Of a DNA stretch of 64,000 nucleotides, positions 1 to 9,789 are shown in pieces. Where the stretch lies: positions 24,251 through 88,250 of the forward strand of contig JBAXPV010000016.1 in NCBI GenBank assembly GCA_037132075.1. The letters are read 5' to 3'. Positions within the stretch are counted from its first letter, which is position 1; every line of letters begins with the position of its first letter. Position numbers and translations under genes: made by a program. Under the pieces are notes generated by a model. The model was given only the letters and a program-made list of their open reading frames with translations. It was not told where the DNA came from and did no database searches. This stretch comes from JBAXPV01 sp037132075. GTDB taxonomy: Bacteria; Bacteroidota; Bacteroidia; Bacteroidales; CAIXZF01.

Positions 1-1766
1 GAGATGTTATAAACCGTATTGCCAGAGATGGTATGGCTGAAATTACTGGAACCTGAAAATAAAATTCCTCCTGCGGAAAGTGTCGTGTTGTCTGATTGAC
101 CGGGAATCGGGCCTGTTTGAGAATTGGCGTTAGCAATCGTCAGGTCGTGTATGGAATTCCTTGAAATGGTGTAGGTACCGGACGCATATGCCCATATACC
201 ATATACCTTGCCCTTGGTGTCGACATTCGCATTGGTAGTTCCGTTAGTAAGATTCGCAATGATGTTGTTGCTTAAGGTCATCGTTCCGCCATTCCCGTCG
301 CCTGAGTAGCCAATAACTGTCTGGGCAGAACTGACGTCGGTTGCGGCTGAAAGCGACTGAATACTGTTTGCTATGGTAGCGCTTCCAATGGTATTATCGC
401 TGATAACATTGATATTGGCTCTGGCTTGCTGGTGAATTCCCCAAAAATTGGTCGCATAAGCAGAATTGGTGTTGTTTAGTGTGATGGCGCTAATTACATT
501 ATTCTGAACGTAGCAATTACCATCTCCCTGGAGATGGATTGCTAAAAATCGGCCATTATTACTTGAACAGGTATAAGAAATAGACCCGCCGTCGCTTCCT
601 GCCCCTATGTAATTGGGTGCAGTGGTCCCCATATTAACGGCGCCCCAATCAATATAAATCCCCCACCAGTCAGCGCCGCCTACGTTCGAATAATTAATGT
701 TACTGATCGTGTTTCCCTGGATATTGCTCGCCCTTGCTGTGCCGACATGAAGCTGGATGCCCCAGAAATAATTAGTGCTTGAAGACTTTGTGAAGGTCCC
801 TGTGCATCCGGGACCGCTTCCTCCGATGTAATTGTATGAAATGGTGAAATTGTCGCCATATGGAGTACCATTGTTCTGGGTATTAATGTAGATAATATTG
901 TAACTACCACCCGCAGGTTGGAATGTCGTTGTTTCATAAAAGCTATTTCCCGTAATGGTCCAGTCGCTATTGTAACCCTTAGTATCCACAGCTTCGGCAA
1001 GGAGAATTCCACATGAGCTATTGTTAGGATTCAGGAAATTATATATGTTATTGTTGCTTATTGTATTTAAGATATTTGAAGCAGTGCTGCTGCCAATCGA
1101 ATAGATGACATTCAGCGGTCTGTTGGTGCCTGCACCAGTGATTTCGTTGTGGTCAATGATGTTGGAATTGTTCCCGGTGGAACCGCTGGCGGTGGTGCTG
1201 AAGATCAGGATTGCGCCATTGGAAGCATTATTAGAAGCCTGTATCTTACAGTACTCAATCGTGTTATTCGTGGCATTATTGATAAAGCGGATGGCTGCGG
1301 TGCTACCTCCGGAAGCGCTGGTATTGATGATGACCAGGCTGATATTACCACCCGTGCCATTGACCTGGCCATCTATGGTCACATTCTGGGCCCCGTTGAG
1401 GTCGATAAGGGGGCTGCCCATACTTCCGCTGATGGATAATCCGCCAACACTTGGACTAATGTTAACCGATTCATAACTTGAACCGCTTGTGCCACTGGCA
1501 TAAAGCACAGCCGATGAACTTTCGCTTGTACTGGCATTCACCTTAATGGTAATTACGCCCTGGTGTGTGCCATCATTGATTTTCGCGAAGGCAGCCCCTA
1601 AGGTGGTATAAGTGCTTGGTCCCATGGTGCCTGCGGTGGCGCTGACTTCAATGTTGTTGCCCGATTGCGCTCGCAGCTGAACTGTGATCAACATCATCAC
1701 GAAAAATGCTGATATAAATAGTTTTACAGCAAATGTGAAGGAGGCGAACGATTTAAAGCTTTTCAT
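1..1766 (-). CDS. Secreted parallel beta-helix protein (C-terminus outside window)
   Basis: The minus-strand frame is open from an ATG at 1766 to the window edge, giving 588 codons with the C-terminus missing. An N-terminal signal peptide is visible (about residues 1-34, ending LRAQ before SGNNIEV). The rest is rich in Asn, Thr, Ser and Ile with recurring short units such as NTISNNNIYNF and NVISDNTIGS, typical of right-handed parallel beta-helix (pectate-lyase-like) folds. The first half resembles the helix region of the gene just upstream (1865-5692), including a shared SSAVLYASG / ETASAILYASG segment, so the two look like paralogues. It is the last visible gene of the exported-protein run. 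It is probably cell-surface or extracellular. The ligand or substrate is unknown and no catalytic residues could be assigned. Confidence 0.85.
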   Translation of the reverse strand, partial: MKSFKSFASFTFAVKLFISAFFVMMLITVQLRAQSGNNIEVSATAGTMGPSTYTTLGAAFAKINDGTHQGVITIKVNASTSESSSAVLYASGTSGSSYESVNISPSVGGLSISGSMGSPLIDLNGAQNVTIDGQVNGTGGNISLVIINTSASGGSTAAIRFINNATNNTIEYCKIQASNNASNGAILIFSTTASGSTGNNSNIIDHNEITGAGTNRPLNVIYSIGSSTASNILNTISNNNIYNFLNPNNSSCGILLAEAVDTKGYNSDWTITGNSFYETTTFQPAGGSYNIIYINTQNNGTPYGDNFTISYNYIGGSGPGCTGTFTKSSSTNYFWGIQLHVGTARASNIQGNTISNINYSNVGGADWWGIYIDWGAVNMGTTAPNYIGAGSDGGSISYTCSSNNGRFLAIHLQGDGNCYVQNNVISAITLNNTNSAYATNFWGIHQQARANINVISDNTIGSATIANSIQSLSAATDVSSAQTVIGYSGDGNGGTMTLSNNIIANLTNGTTNANVDTKGKVYGIWAYASGTYTISRNSIHDLTIANANSQTGPIPGQSDNTTLSAGGILFSGSSNFSHTISGNTVYNI

Positions 1767-1864
1767 AAGGCAAATATTTAGTGTCAATGTGTAAAACAAG
1801 TGGTGACTTGATGATTAGGGAAGATTTGCTTTAAGTTCAATTTTATAATTTATGAATATTAATA

Positions 1865-4800
1865 TCAGTTGATTGTCACCCTCACATCGAGTCTTGTCTC
1901 ACTTTCAGTACAGCTAAGGGTCTGGGTAGCGTAATAATGAGTTCCGTTTGTTAATACTGTTGAAGTAGGCAAGGCATTTCCCCCGGAAGCCGTGCTGTAC
2001 CACCTGATGACTGAACCTGTTGCCGACAGGCTGGCTACTGTCGCTCCATTGCTAAAGGTTTGTGTGGCATTGCCAGTTGGCGCACAAGGCGTCATATCAA
2101 CATTCCCGACAACCTTAAACCGGGTTGGACTTTCGCAGCCGTTGACGGTTTGGCTGGCATAATAAATATGTCCATCGATCAAAGTTGTGTTGCTTGCTAA
2201 AGGCGACACATCAGCTTGGTTTAAATACCATTTCAGTCCGGTCCCCGAAGCCTGGAGGCTGGAAACCGTTGGCAAGGCTCTTGCTGAGTAAGATGGCTGG
2301 TTCACGGTTATTTGCAGTACATTCGATTCTCCGGCCACCGCCCATGTGGCATCGCAGGTCACTTTTGACAGCCTTTTGTACCAGGTGGTGGCACTCAGGG
2401 CAGGAGGGGCATAGGTTACAGAAGTAGCTGCCGGGTCAATATCGCTAAACCCAACGCTGGCGCTTGTTGTTGATTTCTGCCATTTGTACTCCAGGGTTCC
2501 GGTATGGCCAGTGGGAGCAGCACTGCTGGTAATAGCATCCGGAACGAAACCCGTGCATATTGTTTGCACAGCGGTGATGGTACCCCCGTTGGCAGGGTTA
2601 GCACAAGCCGGACCATCATATACTCCCATTCTGGGCGTTGCAGTCCTGGTGGTTCCGAAATAATCGGTGGTGATACCCGATATTGATACCCCCGGAAGTG
2701 ATGCTGATACCACGTAATTGGCTGCTGTTGTGCCCGGCGGTGAAACGGCAAACGATGGGTTGGTGTTTACGCTGTTTGCATCCTGACTGGTGGCGCTTTT
2801 CCAATTATCCAGTGATGTTTTATCCGCAAGGTACCAACCTAATTGGGTCCCCGTCCCTGAAACATAATAATCATTGTAATCTATCGTGAGATTATTAAGG
2901 TCTGCAAGGTAAATCGCGAAATGAGAGCCATTTGCGCCATTGTTCGACCGTGCATTGACAAATAGATTGTTTCTGATATTCTTTGTATTGGACCCAGCGC
3001 AAAGCATTGCAAAGCTCTGTTGAGATCCTGATGTCGGGGCTCCGCCGATATACACCGTATTAAAATAGTATTTATTGGTGCCTGAAAGATCTTGTATCCC
3101 TCTAAGGCTACTTGTAGTATTGCCTCCCAAATTGATAATATTGTTTGAAAAGGTTGTGGTTCCCCCGTAGACATACATTGCCCAGATTGATGCTGCTGTT
3201 GAGCTGTTGCTTGCTGTCAAACTGTGAATAAAATTGCCAGAAACCCTACTTTCTGTAGCTGGACCTGAATAATATAAACCATTGACATTTCCGGAAAATG
3301 TAGCATAGGTGTTTGATAGATTGTAAATCTCATTACCGGTAATATTTTGTGCCGCAACAGTGGTGCTGGTTAGCACAATACCATTAACGGCTGCGGTTTC
3401 TCTTGGTGCGGAATTATAATTGGCAATGGTCAAATCCCTTACTGTATTATTAGAAATGGTGTTTGTTCCGGCAGATGCATTAATGCCGTTAATACATCCA
3501 AGTGTACCAGATGTGGAATTTGTTGTACTGTTTTTCAGGTTGGCAATGGTATTGCCAGACATGATATTCGTTCCTGAGCCTGATGAATAGATTCCATATA
3601 CATCCTGTTCATTTGCAGTTGATGTGGAAGACGCATTGATGCTGTTGGCGGTTTCGTTGCTGCCAATGGTATTGGATGAGATGGTGGTATTGCCGGAACC
3701 AATTAAAGATATACCATAGAAATCAGTATTGTTAGTGGAAGCATTAGCTGTTGTTATGGCTCCGATGATATTTCCGCTTACGCTTAAGCTGGGGTTAATC
3801 ATGTTTCCTCCTAAATCCAGGCCATAAAAAATGCCACCAGGAGTTGCATTCGTTAAAATAATGGAGCCGGTTCCGGTGGTGGCACCAATGATATTTGGCG
3901 TGCCGTTGGTTCCGATAGTGGTGGATGTCCCCTGAATACTCATTCCATAAAAATTTGAAGCATCACTATTTGACCAGTTGATATTTTGAATGGTATTGCT
4001 CTGAATGTTAGTCGTGTTTGCTGCTGATTGTACATAAATCCCCACGAAATTATTTCCATTGGCATTCGTTTTGGTTAATGCAGATCCCCCGCAGGAGGCT
4101 GCTCTGCCACCGATAAAATTGCCTGTAACGGCATGGTTGGAGCCTTCTCTCACATCAATAAAGATGGCCCACCCGCTCCCTGTGGGAATTACAGGATCGG
4201 TTTCATAAAAACTGTTGCCAACCAAATTAAAGGACGTATTGTTATCAAACAGGAAGATTCCATGCGAATTCAAATTGCTGCTCAAATTGATGAAGTCGAA
4301 AAAGTTATTGTAACTGATTGTGTTATTGCTATTCATACGAGAAACACTCCCGTAGGAAAAAATAGCCGCAGTAGGTCTGTTTCCACCTGCATTCGTTATA
4401 TTATTATATGAAATGGTGTTGTTGTCGTTTCCGGCGGTACCATCGGTATTGGAGAATAAAACAATACCGCCGGGACTGTAAGTATCGACCCGGTTTGAAC
4501 CTTTCAGCGTGCAATACTGCACGGTATTGTAAGTGGCATCATTGATCAGTCGGATCGTTGAAGTGCCGTCCGTTGAAGAGGTGCTCAAATTGGAAATGAT
4601 CAGGTCGGCCGAGGAATTGCCCTGATTCACACTTCCATTGATGGTTACATGGTCACCACCGTTCAGGTCGATGAGCGGAGCGGCAAGGTTGCCTGTGATA
4701 CTTAATCCGGTAATTGTGGGATAAATAGTAACGGAAGTATAATAACTGACATTGGCATAGCCGCTGGCATATAAAATGGCCGAAGCCGTTTCATAAGTAC

Positions 4801-5692
4801 TTCCTGCCAGTTTCAATGTAATGGCCCCGCTGTGTGTGCCTGCATTGATGGCATCAAAAGCCCCCTTAAGGGTGGCATAGCGGGCTGCATAGGTTCCCGA
4901 AACAAAAGCTTGTACAGGAAAAGCATCCGGTTGGTTCCAGGCAGTATTGCCATATATTGTGCCGTTCAACCCACCGCTTGAAACATTATCCGTTAAAGTA
5001 GAGCCGCTTCCATTTGTCATTTTATAATAATGATTCAAACCTGATTCATTTCCCACAAGCTCCTTGTTCATATTGGCCTGGATCTCCGCCTGGCTGCGGG
5101 CGGTACTCCACAATCGTACTTCATCGATCAATCCCGGGAAATATTTGTTCTTTTGCTCATTATGTTCATATAAATTGCCCAATTGAAAGATATTGGGGGT
5201 TGGTGATCCAACAAGAGTACCACTGGTTTCTGAAACACCATTAATATACAAGGTAGATGTAGTGCCATTTTTTACAACTGCTACATGGACCCATTTGCCG
5301 TTATTGATATTGGTGCTACCATATATCCCCTGCCATGCTGTTGTTGGCGAGGCATCAATCCCAAACTGGAGGGTTGCGGTAGTTCCGCTAACACCCAACC
5401 TGAATTCGACAGTCTGTGAATAGGCACTCCAGGAAACTATTTCAGGTTCCACGGGAGTATATCCTGTAGGAATCGAAATTTTGATCCAGGCTTCAATGGT
5501 CATAGTGCTGTTATAAGCGGGCATGGTGCTGAACCCAACATAATCACCATTCCCGTCAAAATTCAGACAATGGTTTTGTGCTGAAACCGGATTAAAGCTA
5601 AGTAGAAAATAAAACAATGAGATAAACACTCCTGAGATTACTGGGCTTTTAATGGCCAGAATAAATCGGGTATTTGAGTTTAAGGATTTCAT
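1865..5692 (-). CDS. Secreted LamG/beta-helix protein with C-terminal Ig-like modules
   Basis: A 1275-residue exported protein. After a signal peptide (about 1-38, ending VSAQ) comes a LamG/concanavalin-type lectin domain (about 40-235, with MTIEAWIKI and the hallmark GLIDEVRLWSTARS). Then follows a very long right-handed beta-helix (about 270-1000) built of repeats like GNTIANLKNSTT and ISNNTVRDL. The C-terminus holds an Ig-like domain and two copies of a roughly 70-residue module with WY and HYYATQTLSCTESETRLDV. The last residues are VRVTIN, and no T9SS type A or B domain is seen after them. The gene lies 51 nt downstream of the lectin gene and 98 nt upstream of the next beta-helix gene. 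Sugar or matrix binding is inferred from LamG; no enzymatic site is evident. Confidence 0.88.
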   Translation of the reverse strand: MKSLNSNTRFILAIKSPVISGVFISLFYFLLSFNPVSAQNHCLNFDGNGDYVGFSTMPAYNSTMTIEAWIKISIPTGYTPVEPEIVSWSAYSQTVEFRLGVSGTTATLQFGIDASPTTAWQGIYGSTNINNGKWVHVAVVKNGTTSTLYINGVSETSGTLVGSPTPNIFQLGNLYEHNEQKNKYFPGLIDEVRLWSTARSQAEIQANMNKELVGNESGLNHYYKMTNGSGSTLTDNVSSGGLNGTIYGNTAWNQPDAFPVQAFVSGTYAARYATLKGAFDAINAGTHSGAITLKLAGSTYETASAILYASGYANVSYYTSVTIYPTITGLSITGNLAAPLIDLNGGDHVTINGSVNQGNSSADLIISNLSTSSTDGTSTIRLINDATYNTVQYCTLKGSNRVDTYSPGGIVLFSNTDGTAGNDNNTISYNNITNAGGNRPTAAIFSYGSVSRMNSNNTISYNNFFDFINLSSNLNSHGIFLFDNNTSFNLVGNSFYETDPVIPTGSGWAIFIDVREGSNHAVTGNFIGGRAASCGGSALTKTNANGNNFVGIYVQSAANTTNIQSNTIQNINWSNSDASNFYGMSIQGTSTTIGTNGTPNIIGATTGTGSIILTNATPGGIFYGLDLGGNMINPSLSVSGNIIGAITTANASTNNTDFYGISLIGSGNTTISSNTIGSNETANSINASSTSTANEQDVYGIYSSGSGTNIMSGNTIANLKNSTTNSTSGTLGCINGINASAGTNTISNNTVRDLTIANYNSAPRETAAVNGIVLTSTTVAAQNITGNEIYNLSNTYATFSGNVNGLYYSGPATESRVSGNFIHSLTASNSSTAASIWAMYVYGGTTTFSNNIINLGGNTTSSLRGIQDLSGTNKYYFNTVYIGGAPTSGSQQSFAMLCAGSNTKNIRNNLFVNARSNNGANGSHFAIYLADLNNLTIDYNDYYVSGTGTQLGWYLADKTSLDNWKSATSQDANSVNTNPSFAVSPPGTTAANYVVSASLPGVSISGITTDYFGTTRTATPRMGVYDGPACANPANGGTITAVQTICTGFVPDAITSSAAPTGHTGTLEYKWQKSTTSASVGFSDIDPAATSVTYAPPALSATTWYKRLSKVTCDATWAVAGESNVLQITVNQPSYSARALPTVSSLQASGTGLKWYLNQADVSPLASNTTLIDGHIYYASQTVNGCESPTRFKVVGNVDMTPCAPTGNATQTFSNGATVASLSATGSVIRWYSTASGGNALPTSTVLTNGTHYYATQTLSCTESETRLDVRVTIN

Positions 5693-5743
5693 TATAAATT
5701 GTTTAGGGGATTTATTTTTATTTTTATTAAACTTTTGTGCTCA

Positions 5744-8308
5744 TTATAATCCGTTGATTGTTACCCTGACATCCAGCCTGCTTGCGCTCTCGGTGCAGCT
5801 AAGGGTTTGGGTGGCATAATAATGAGTTCCGTTTGTTAATACTGTGGAAGTTGGCAGTGCGGTTCCCCCTGAAGCCGAACTGTACCATCTAATACTTGAA
5901 CCTGATGCCTGCAGGCTGGCTATTGTCGCACCATTACTGAAGGTTTGTGCGAGATCACCTGTTGGTGCATAAGGTGTCAGATCCACATTCCCGATTACTA
6001 TAAATCGCGTTGGCCCTTCGCATCCGTTCACGGTTTGACTGGCATAATAAGCCTGGCCATTTACCAATGCCTCTGTGCCGGTATATAAAGTTCCATCATT
6101 TGCTGCGGAATACCATTTAAGCCCGGTGCCTGAAGCTTGCAGGCTCGCCACTGTTGGCCAGGTCCTTCCTGAGTAGGAGGGCTGGTTCACCGTAATGGTC
6201 GTTGAGGCACAGCTTACACTAAAGGCACCATTGTTGAAATTTCTGGCATAATACGTAGTATTTGTAATGGGTGATGCTGTGTAGGTATTGCCGGTACCGA
6301 CTTCTGTTCCCCCACAACTACCTGTGTACCAATAAACGGTGCCTGCAGCGCCATTGGCAGTCAAGGTTGTTGAGAACCCGTTGCAAATCGGGCTGGTTCC
6401 GGAAATGCTTGTTGGTGCAGCAGGCACCGCAAGTGTTGTAAAACTTATCTGGCTCCCGTAGCTCGTTCCACTGGTATTCAGGGCATAAGCACGTGCATAA
6501 TAGGTTGTTACGGCTAACAAACCGCTAAGGTTAATCGTAAAATCGCCGGTACTATAGGAACCTGTAGTTTCTGTTTTGGAGTTGTTAACAGTCGGACAGC
6601 TTGTTGTGCCGTAACAGACACCGCGAACACTTGGATTCGCCGAGCCGATGGAGGTAATGCTTCCGCTAACATCAGCCGTATTTGCTAAAATATTCGCAGA
6701 ACTGTTGCTGGTAATGACCGGCAGCCCGACACCCGCATTGGACGTAACCCAGTTTGAGGTAGAGCCGCTTAAAGCAATATTTGTTAAAGTGCCGTTATTG
6801 TCACCGCCGGCTAAATCCGGTAAAGTGCTTATGCCGGTATTGGTGTTTCCTGCATTCCCATTATCAAAATTATACAGAGCCACAAGGCCTGCCTCATTGC
6901 CCGTAAGGGTATTCGCCATATTCGAATTGATTTCACAGGCTGTCCTGGCTGTATTCCATACACGCAATTCGTCGATTTTCCCATTAAAAAAAGATGCCGG
7001 AGCGAGGCCGTTTCTGGCTCCGATAAGCAATTTGGTGGTCGTACTTCCGATATCATTCGTTTTGGCCAATGTCGAGAAAAGTTGTCCGTTTTTATAGATC
7101 GTGATGTTGGTGTGATCATAAACAACGGCAATATGATACCATTGGCCGGGCGTAACCGGGAAAGAATTCCCTCCCTGCCAGGTCCAGTTGGGCATTAAAG
7201 CAAACCTGAAATATCCGTCAATAATGGACGCTTCATAGAGGTTTTCCTTGTTATATAGATGATGTTTTCCTAAGGGCGTTTCTGTTGCATTAAACCAACA
7301 CTCCACGGTGAGGTTTTGGGTGCCCGGGTTGAGATTTGCAGCATCATCAATAGAAACATAATCGTCTACGCCATCAAAATCCAAGGCATTGCCTGGGTAA
7401 TCCATGCCAATAACAACTGTTACATTGTCAGAGATATGCAAGACAGGATCTCCGGCCATGCCACCATATTCAACAATATAACCGTTGATATATGTGGGCG
7501 TTGAGGTGTTCCCTAAATTATTCCATTGGCCATTAGCTGAAGGGAATATTTCAACGTAATCTTCCCCATGCAAACCACTGTTTGGTTCACCGCTATGCCA
7601 ATTGGCATATTGACCGGCAACGGCACTGCCAGTATTCACTCCCGACCAAAATTGAGTCCCTGTTTCAGGACCAGTTACCCATTTCCAGATACTTCCATCG
7701 CCAACAACAGCATTTCCGCCAAGCCAGGCTCCGGCAGCACCGATTTTTGAGGTGCAAAAAGTGTTTTCGGCATCAGAGGTCATGGTTGCCAGGTAGCCTT
7801 GTAAGCCAAAATAGGTTTTTTCTGCAGCATGAGTTTGTGCATCGGTCCAGGATTCTGTTCCGCTTATATATTCATAATAGTGCCCATTCCCCGAAAAGGG
7901 CAAGGCTGCATTCAGACTCAGGGTGACCACACGTGCTGTAGCATTGGGACTCGCGTTGGTATTGGTGTAAGTTAATTTTCGTAATGTTAGCTGGTAATAG
8001 GCTGCAGTTGTTGCGCCTGTCAAGGTTAAAACGCCGCTGGTGCTGTTGTAGGAATAGGAAATACTCCCATCAGTGCCGCTGCTGACGCCGTCGATGCCCA
8101 GAACATCCTGGCCTGTAACAAAATTACTACTGATGGAAACTGTAGCCCCAACCAGGGCTGTAGTTCCGTCAGTGACAGTGGTATTTGTCGCAATGTGAAC
8201 AGCGGTGTTCTGGCTCACAGAGGTCCCGCCTCCGGTTACATGAAGCGTTTGAGCCATCAGGCTTCCGGTACTTAATAGTACTGAGAATATAAGTATAAAT
8301 CGCTTCAT
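5744..8308 (-). CDS. Secreted C-type lectin / LamG multidomain protein
   Basis: An 854-residue exported protein with signal peptide (1-19). Domains in order are: a cadherin-like beta-sandwich (about 20-135), a C-type lectin domain (about 141-283, with SWTDAQTHAA, AWLGG, WKWVTGPE, an EPN triplet at 241-243 and QWNNL), a LamG domain (about 305-520, with FNGKIDELRVWNTAR), a fibronectin-III-like domain (about 533-625), an Ig-like domain, and two terminal WY modules ending ESASRLDVRVTINGL. In animal C-type lectins EPN marks the mannose-type calcium site, so carbohydrate binding is a reasonable inference. It sits 10 nt after the preceding gene, so cotranscription is likely. No T9SS C-terminal domain is recognised. 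Confidence 0.88.
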   Translation of the reverse strand: MKRFILIFSVLLSTGSLMAQTLHVTGGGTSVSQNTAVHIATNTTVTDGTTALVGATVSISSNFVTGQDVLGIDGVSSGTDGSISYSYNSTSGVLTLTGATTAAYYQLTLRKLTYTNTNASPNATARVVTLSLNAALPFSGNGHYYEYISGTESWTDAQTHAAEKTYFGLQGYLATMTSDAENTFCTSKIGAAGAWLGGNAVVGDGSIWKWVTGPETGTQFWSGVNTGSAVAGQYANWHSGEPNSGLHGEDYVEIFPSANGQWNNLGNTSTPTYINGYIVEYGGMAGDPVLHISDNVTVVIGMDYPGNALDFDGVDDYVSIDDAANLNPGTQNLTVECWFNATETPLGKHHLYNKENLYEASIIDGYFRFALMPNWTWQGGNSFPVTPGQWYHIAVVYDHTNITIYKNGQLFSTLAKTNDIGSTTTKLLIGARNGLAPASFFNGKIDELRVWNTARTACEINSNMANTLTGNEAGLVALYNFDNGNAGNTNTGISTLPDLAGGDNNGTLTNIALSGSTSNWVTSNAGVGLPVITSNSSANILANTADVSGSITSIGSANPSVRGVCYGTTSCPTVNNSKTETTGSYSTGDFTINLSGLLAVTTYYARAYALNTSGTSYGSQISFTTLAVPAAPTSISGTSPICNGFSTTLTANGAAGTVYWYTGSCGGTEVGTGNTYTASPITNTTYYARNFNNGAFSVSCASTTITVNQPSYSGRTWPTVASLQASGTGLKWYSAANDGTLYTGTEALVNGQAYYASQTVNGCEGPTRFIVIGNVDLTPYAPTGDLAQTFSNGATIASLQASGSSIRWYSSASGGTALPTSTVLTNGTHYYATQTLSCTESASRLDVRVTINGL

Positions 8309-8318
8309 GGTTTTTATT

Positions 8319-9767
8319 TTATTGATATAATAATGTGACTGTTACATCAAGTCTTGAGGCACTTTCAGAACAATTAATTGTTTGGCTTGCAAAATAATGC
8401 GTCCCGGCTACCAGGTATGTTGTTGCCGGATTCAAGGCCGTTCCCCCGCTGGAAGTTGCGTACCACTTGATGTTTGTTCCTGTAGCCTGTAAGAAGGCAA
8501 CAGTTTCTCCGGCGTTATGAGATTGAGAACTACTTCCTGTTGGTGGCGGAGGCGTCAGGTCCAATACGCCTATTACCACAAATCGAGTTGTACTCTCACA
8601 TCCGTTTGTGGTTTGGCTGGCATAATAGTGGGTGCCATCAACGATGACTGTTGAAGCTGGCAGCAATGATCCTCCGCTTGACTGGTTGTACCATTTGATT
8701 CCCGTTCCGCTGACAACCACATCTGCCAGGGTTTTAACAGCGGGTGTATAATGAGGAACAGTAATCGTAATGACATTTGAATAGGCCGTGGAGCTCCCCG
8801 AAGTCACGGCAGCCCGGTAGTATCGGCTTGCGCTAAGTGCGCCAATTTGTACTGAAGTAAGGGGGGTGCTTGTTGCGCCACTGATGCCCGACCATGTATT
8901 TCCATCGCTTGAAACCTGCCATTGAATCGTTCCTGAAGAACCGCTTAAGCTGAGATCTGACGGAGTATTACCGCTGCAGACACTTTGATCTGATGCAGCA
9001 GTTCCTGCGGTAGCTTCATAAACCTTGGCCCAGCTGCCGGGAAGCGCAGCAAGTGTTCCTGACACCACGGAATGGTTGTCGGTTTCAAAAGTGCCGATAA
9101 CCGATCCAGGCGTATCTTGGGTGAATACCAGGCTGTCAAAAACGATGCTCCCTGTACTGTAAATATGGAGATAGGCATAAGGCTCATTATTATTTGTCCC
9201 CTTAGAGGTAAACTTCCCATAATAATCGGATGAATTATATGTACTAGCATTGGTAGCTGTGATCACCTGGTTTGGACTCTTCGGTAAAAACGTCATTACA
9301 TCTGCCGTTGTATATGTTAGCAACAGTTGCCCGTTGTGGTATACCTGGATCTGATTTCCGACATCCCCGGCACACCAGGCAAACCCAAAATAATTTTTAT
9401 CCTCATTGAGTTTCAGTCCTACTTTTGCTGTTTCTGATATGCCTAAGTAAGAGCCTGTTCCTGCACCATAATCATTATCACCAATCACTGAAGATGTCCC
9501 GCTTATTTTGAAATATTTCCCCAGATTGGAAATATTGGTTCCGGTTGGTGGAGCAGCAGCCCAATCAGCCCCTGTCGTGCTAAATGACATAGAAGTGAGT
9601 GTTTGGGGATTGGTAACAATCACATTGGAGGTATTGTCTGCTGGAGGACTCACATAAACTTTAATGGAGTTTGTCTGGGCCCTGACTTGTAATGCAGACA
9701 AGGTTAATATGACAAACAAGCCTAAGCTGATTCTGGAAACATTTTTTTTGGGTTGCTGGTTTTTCAT
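8319..9767 (-). CDS. Secreted protein with anchor-type N-terminal domain and Ig-like modules
   Basis: A 482-residue exported protein. The signal peptide covers about residues 1-30 (ends VRAQ). The N-terminal domain (about 32-240) contains YFGFAWCAGDVGNQIQVYH, NNNEPYAYLHIY and FETDNHSVVSG. This pattern resembles the Npun_F0296-type domain of exosortase-dependent surface proteins; the assignment is by eye. An Ig-like domain (about 255-335) and two WY modules (about 340-482) follow, ending ESASRLDVTVTLLYQ, homologous to the ends of the next two genes. No PEP-CTERM or T9SS tail is seen. The gene is 22 nt downstream of the LCCL/glycine-rich gene and 10 nt upstream of the lectin gene. Role unknown. 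Confidence 0.82.
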   Translation of the reverse strand: MKNQQPKKNVSRISLGLFVILTLSALQVRAQTNSIKVYVSPPADNTSNVIVTNPQTLTSMSFSTTGADWAAAPPTGTNISNLGKYFKISGTSSVIGDNDYGAGTGSYLGISETAKVGLKLNEDKNYFGFAWCAGDVGNQIQVYHNGQLLLTYTTADVMTFLPKSPNQVITATNASTYNSSDYYGKFTSKGTNNNEPYAYLHIYSTGSIVFDSLVFTQDTPGSVIGTFETDNHSVVSGTLAALPGSWAKVYEATAGTAASDQSVCSGNTPSDLSLSGSSGTIQWQVSSDGNTWSGISGATSTPLTSVQIGALSASRYYRAAVTSGSSTAYSNVITITVPHYTPAVKTLADVVVSGTGIKWYNQSSGGSLLPASTVIVDGTHYYASQTTNGCESTTRFVVIGVLDLTPPPPTGSSSQSHNAGETVAFLQATGTNIKWYATSSGGTALNPATTYLVAGTHYFASQTINCSESASRLDVTVTLLYQ

Positions 9768-9789
9768 TTTTAGTTTTTTGATAGATATT

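Noticed and set aside
1105..1476. Plus-strand frame of 123 codons inside the first beta-helix gene
   Set aside because: It is antisense to a long frame with signal peptide and repeats; its composition is that of a shadow frame.
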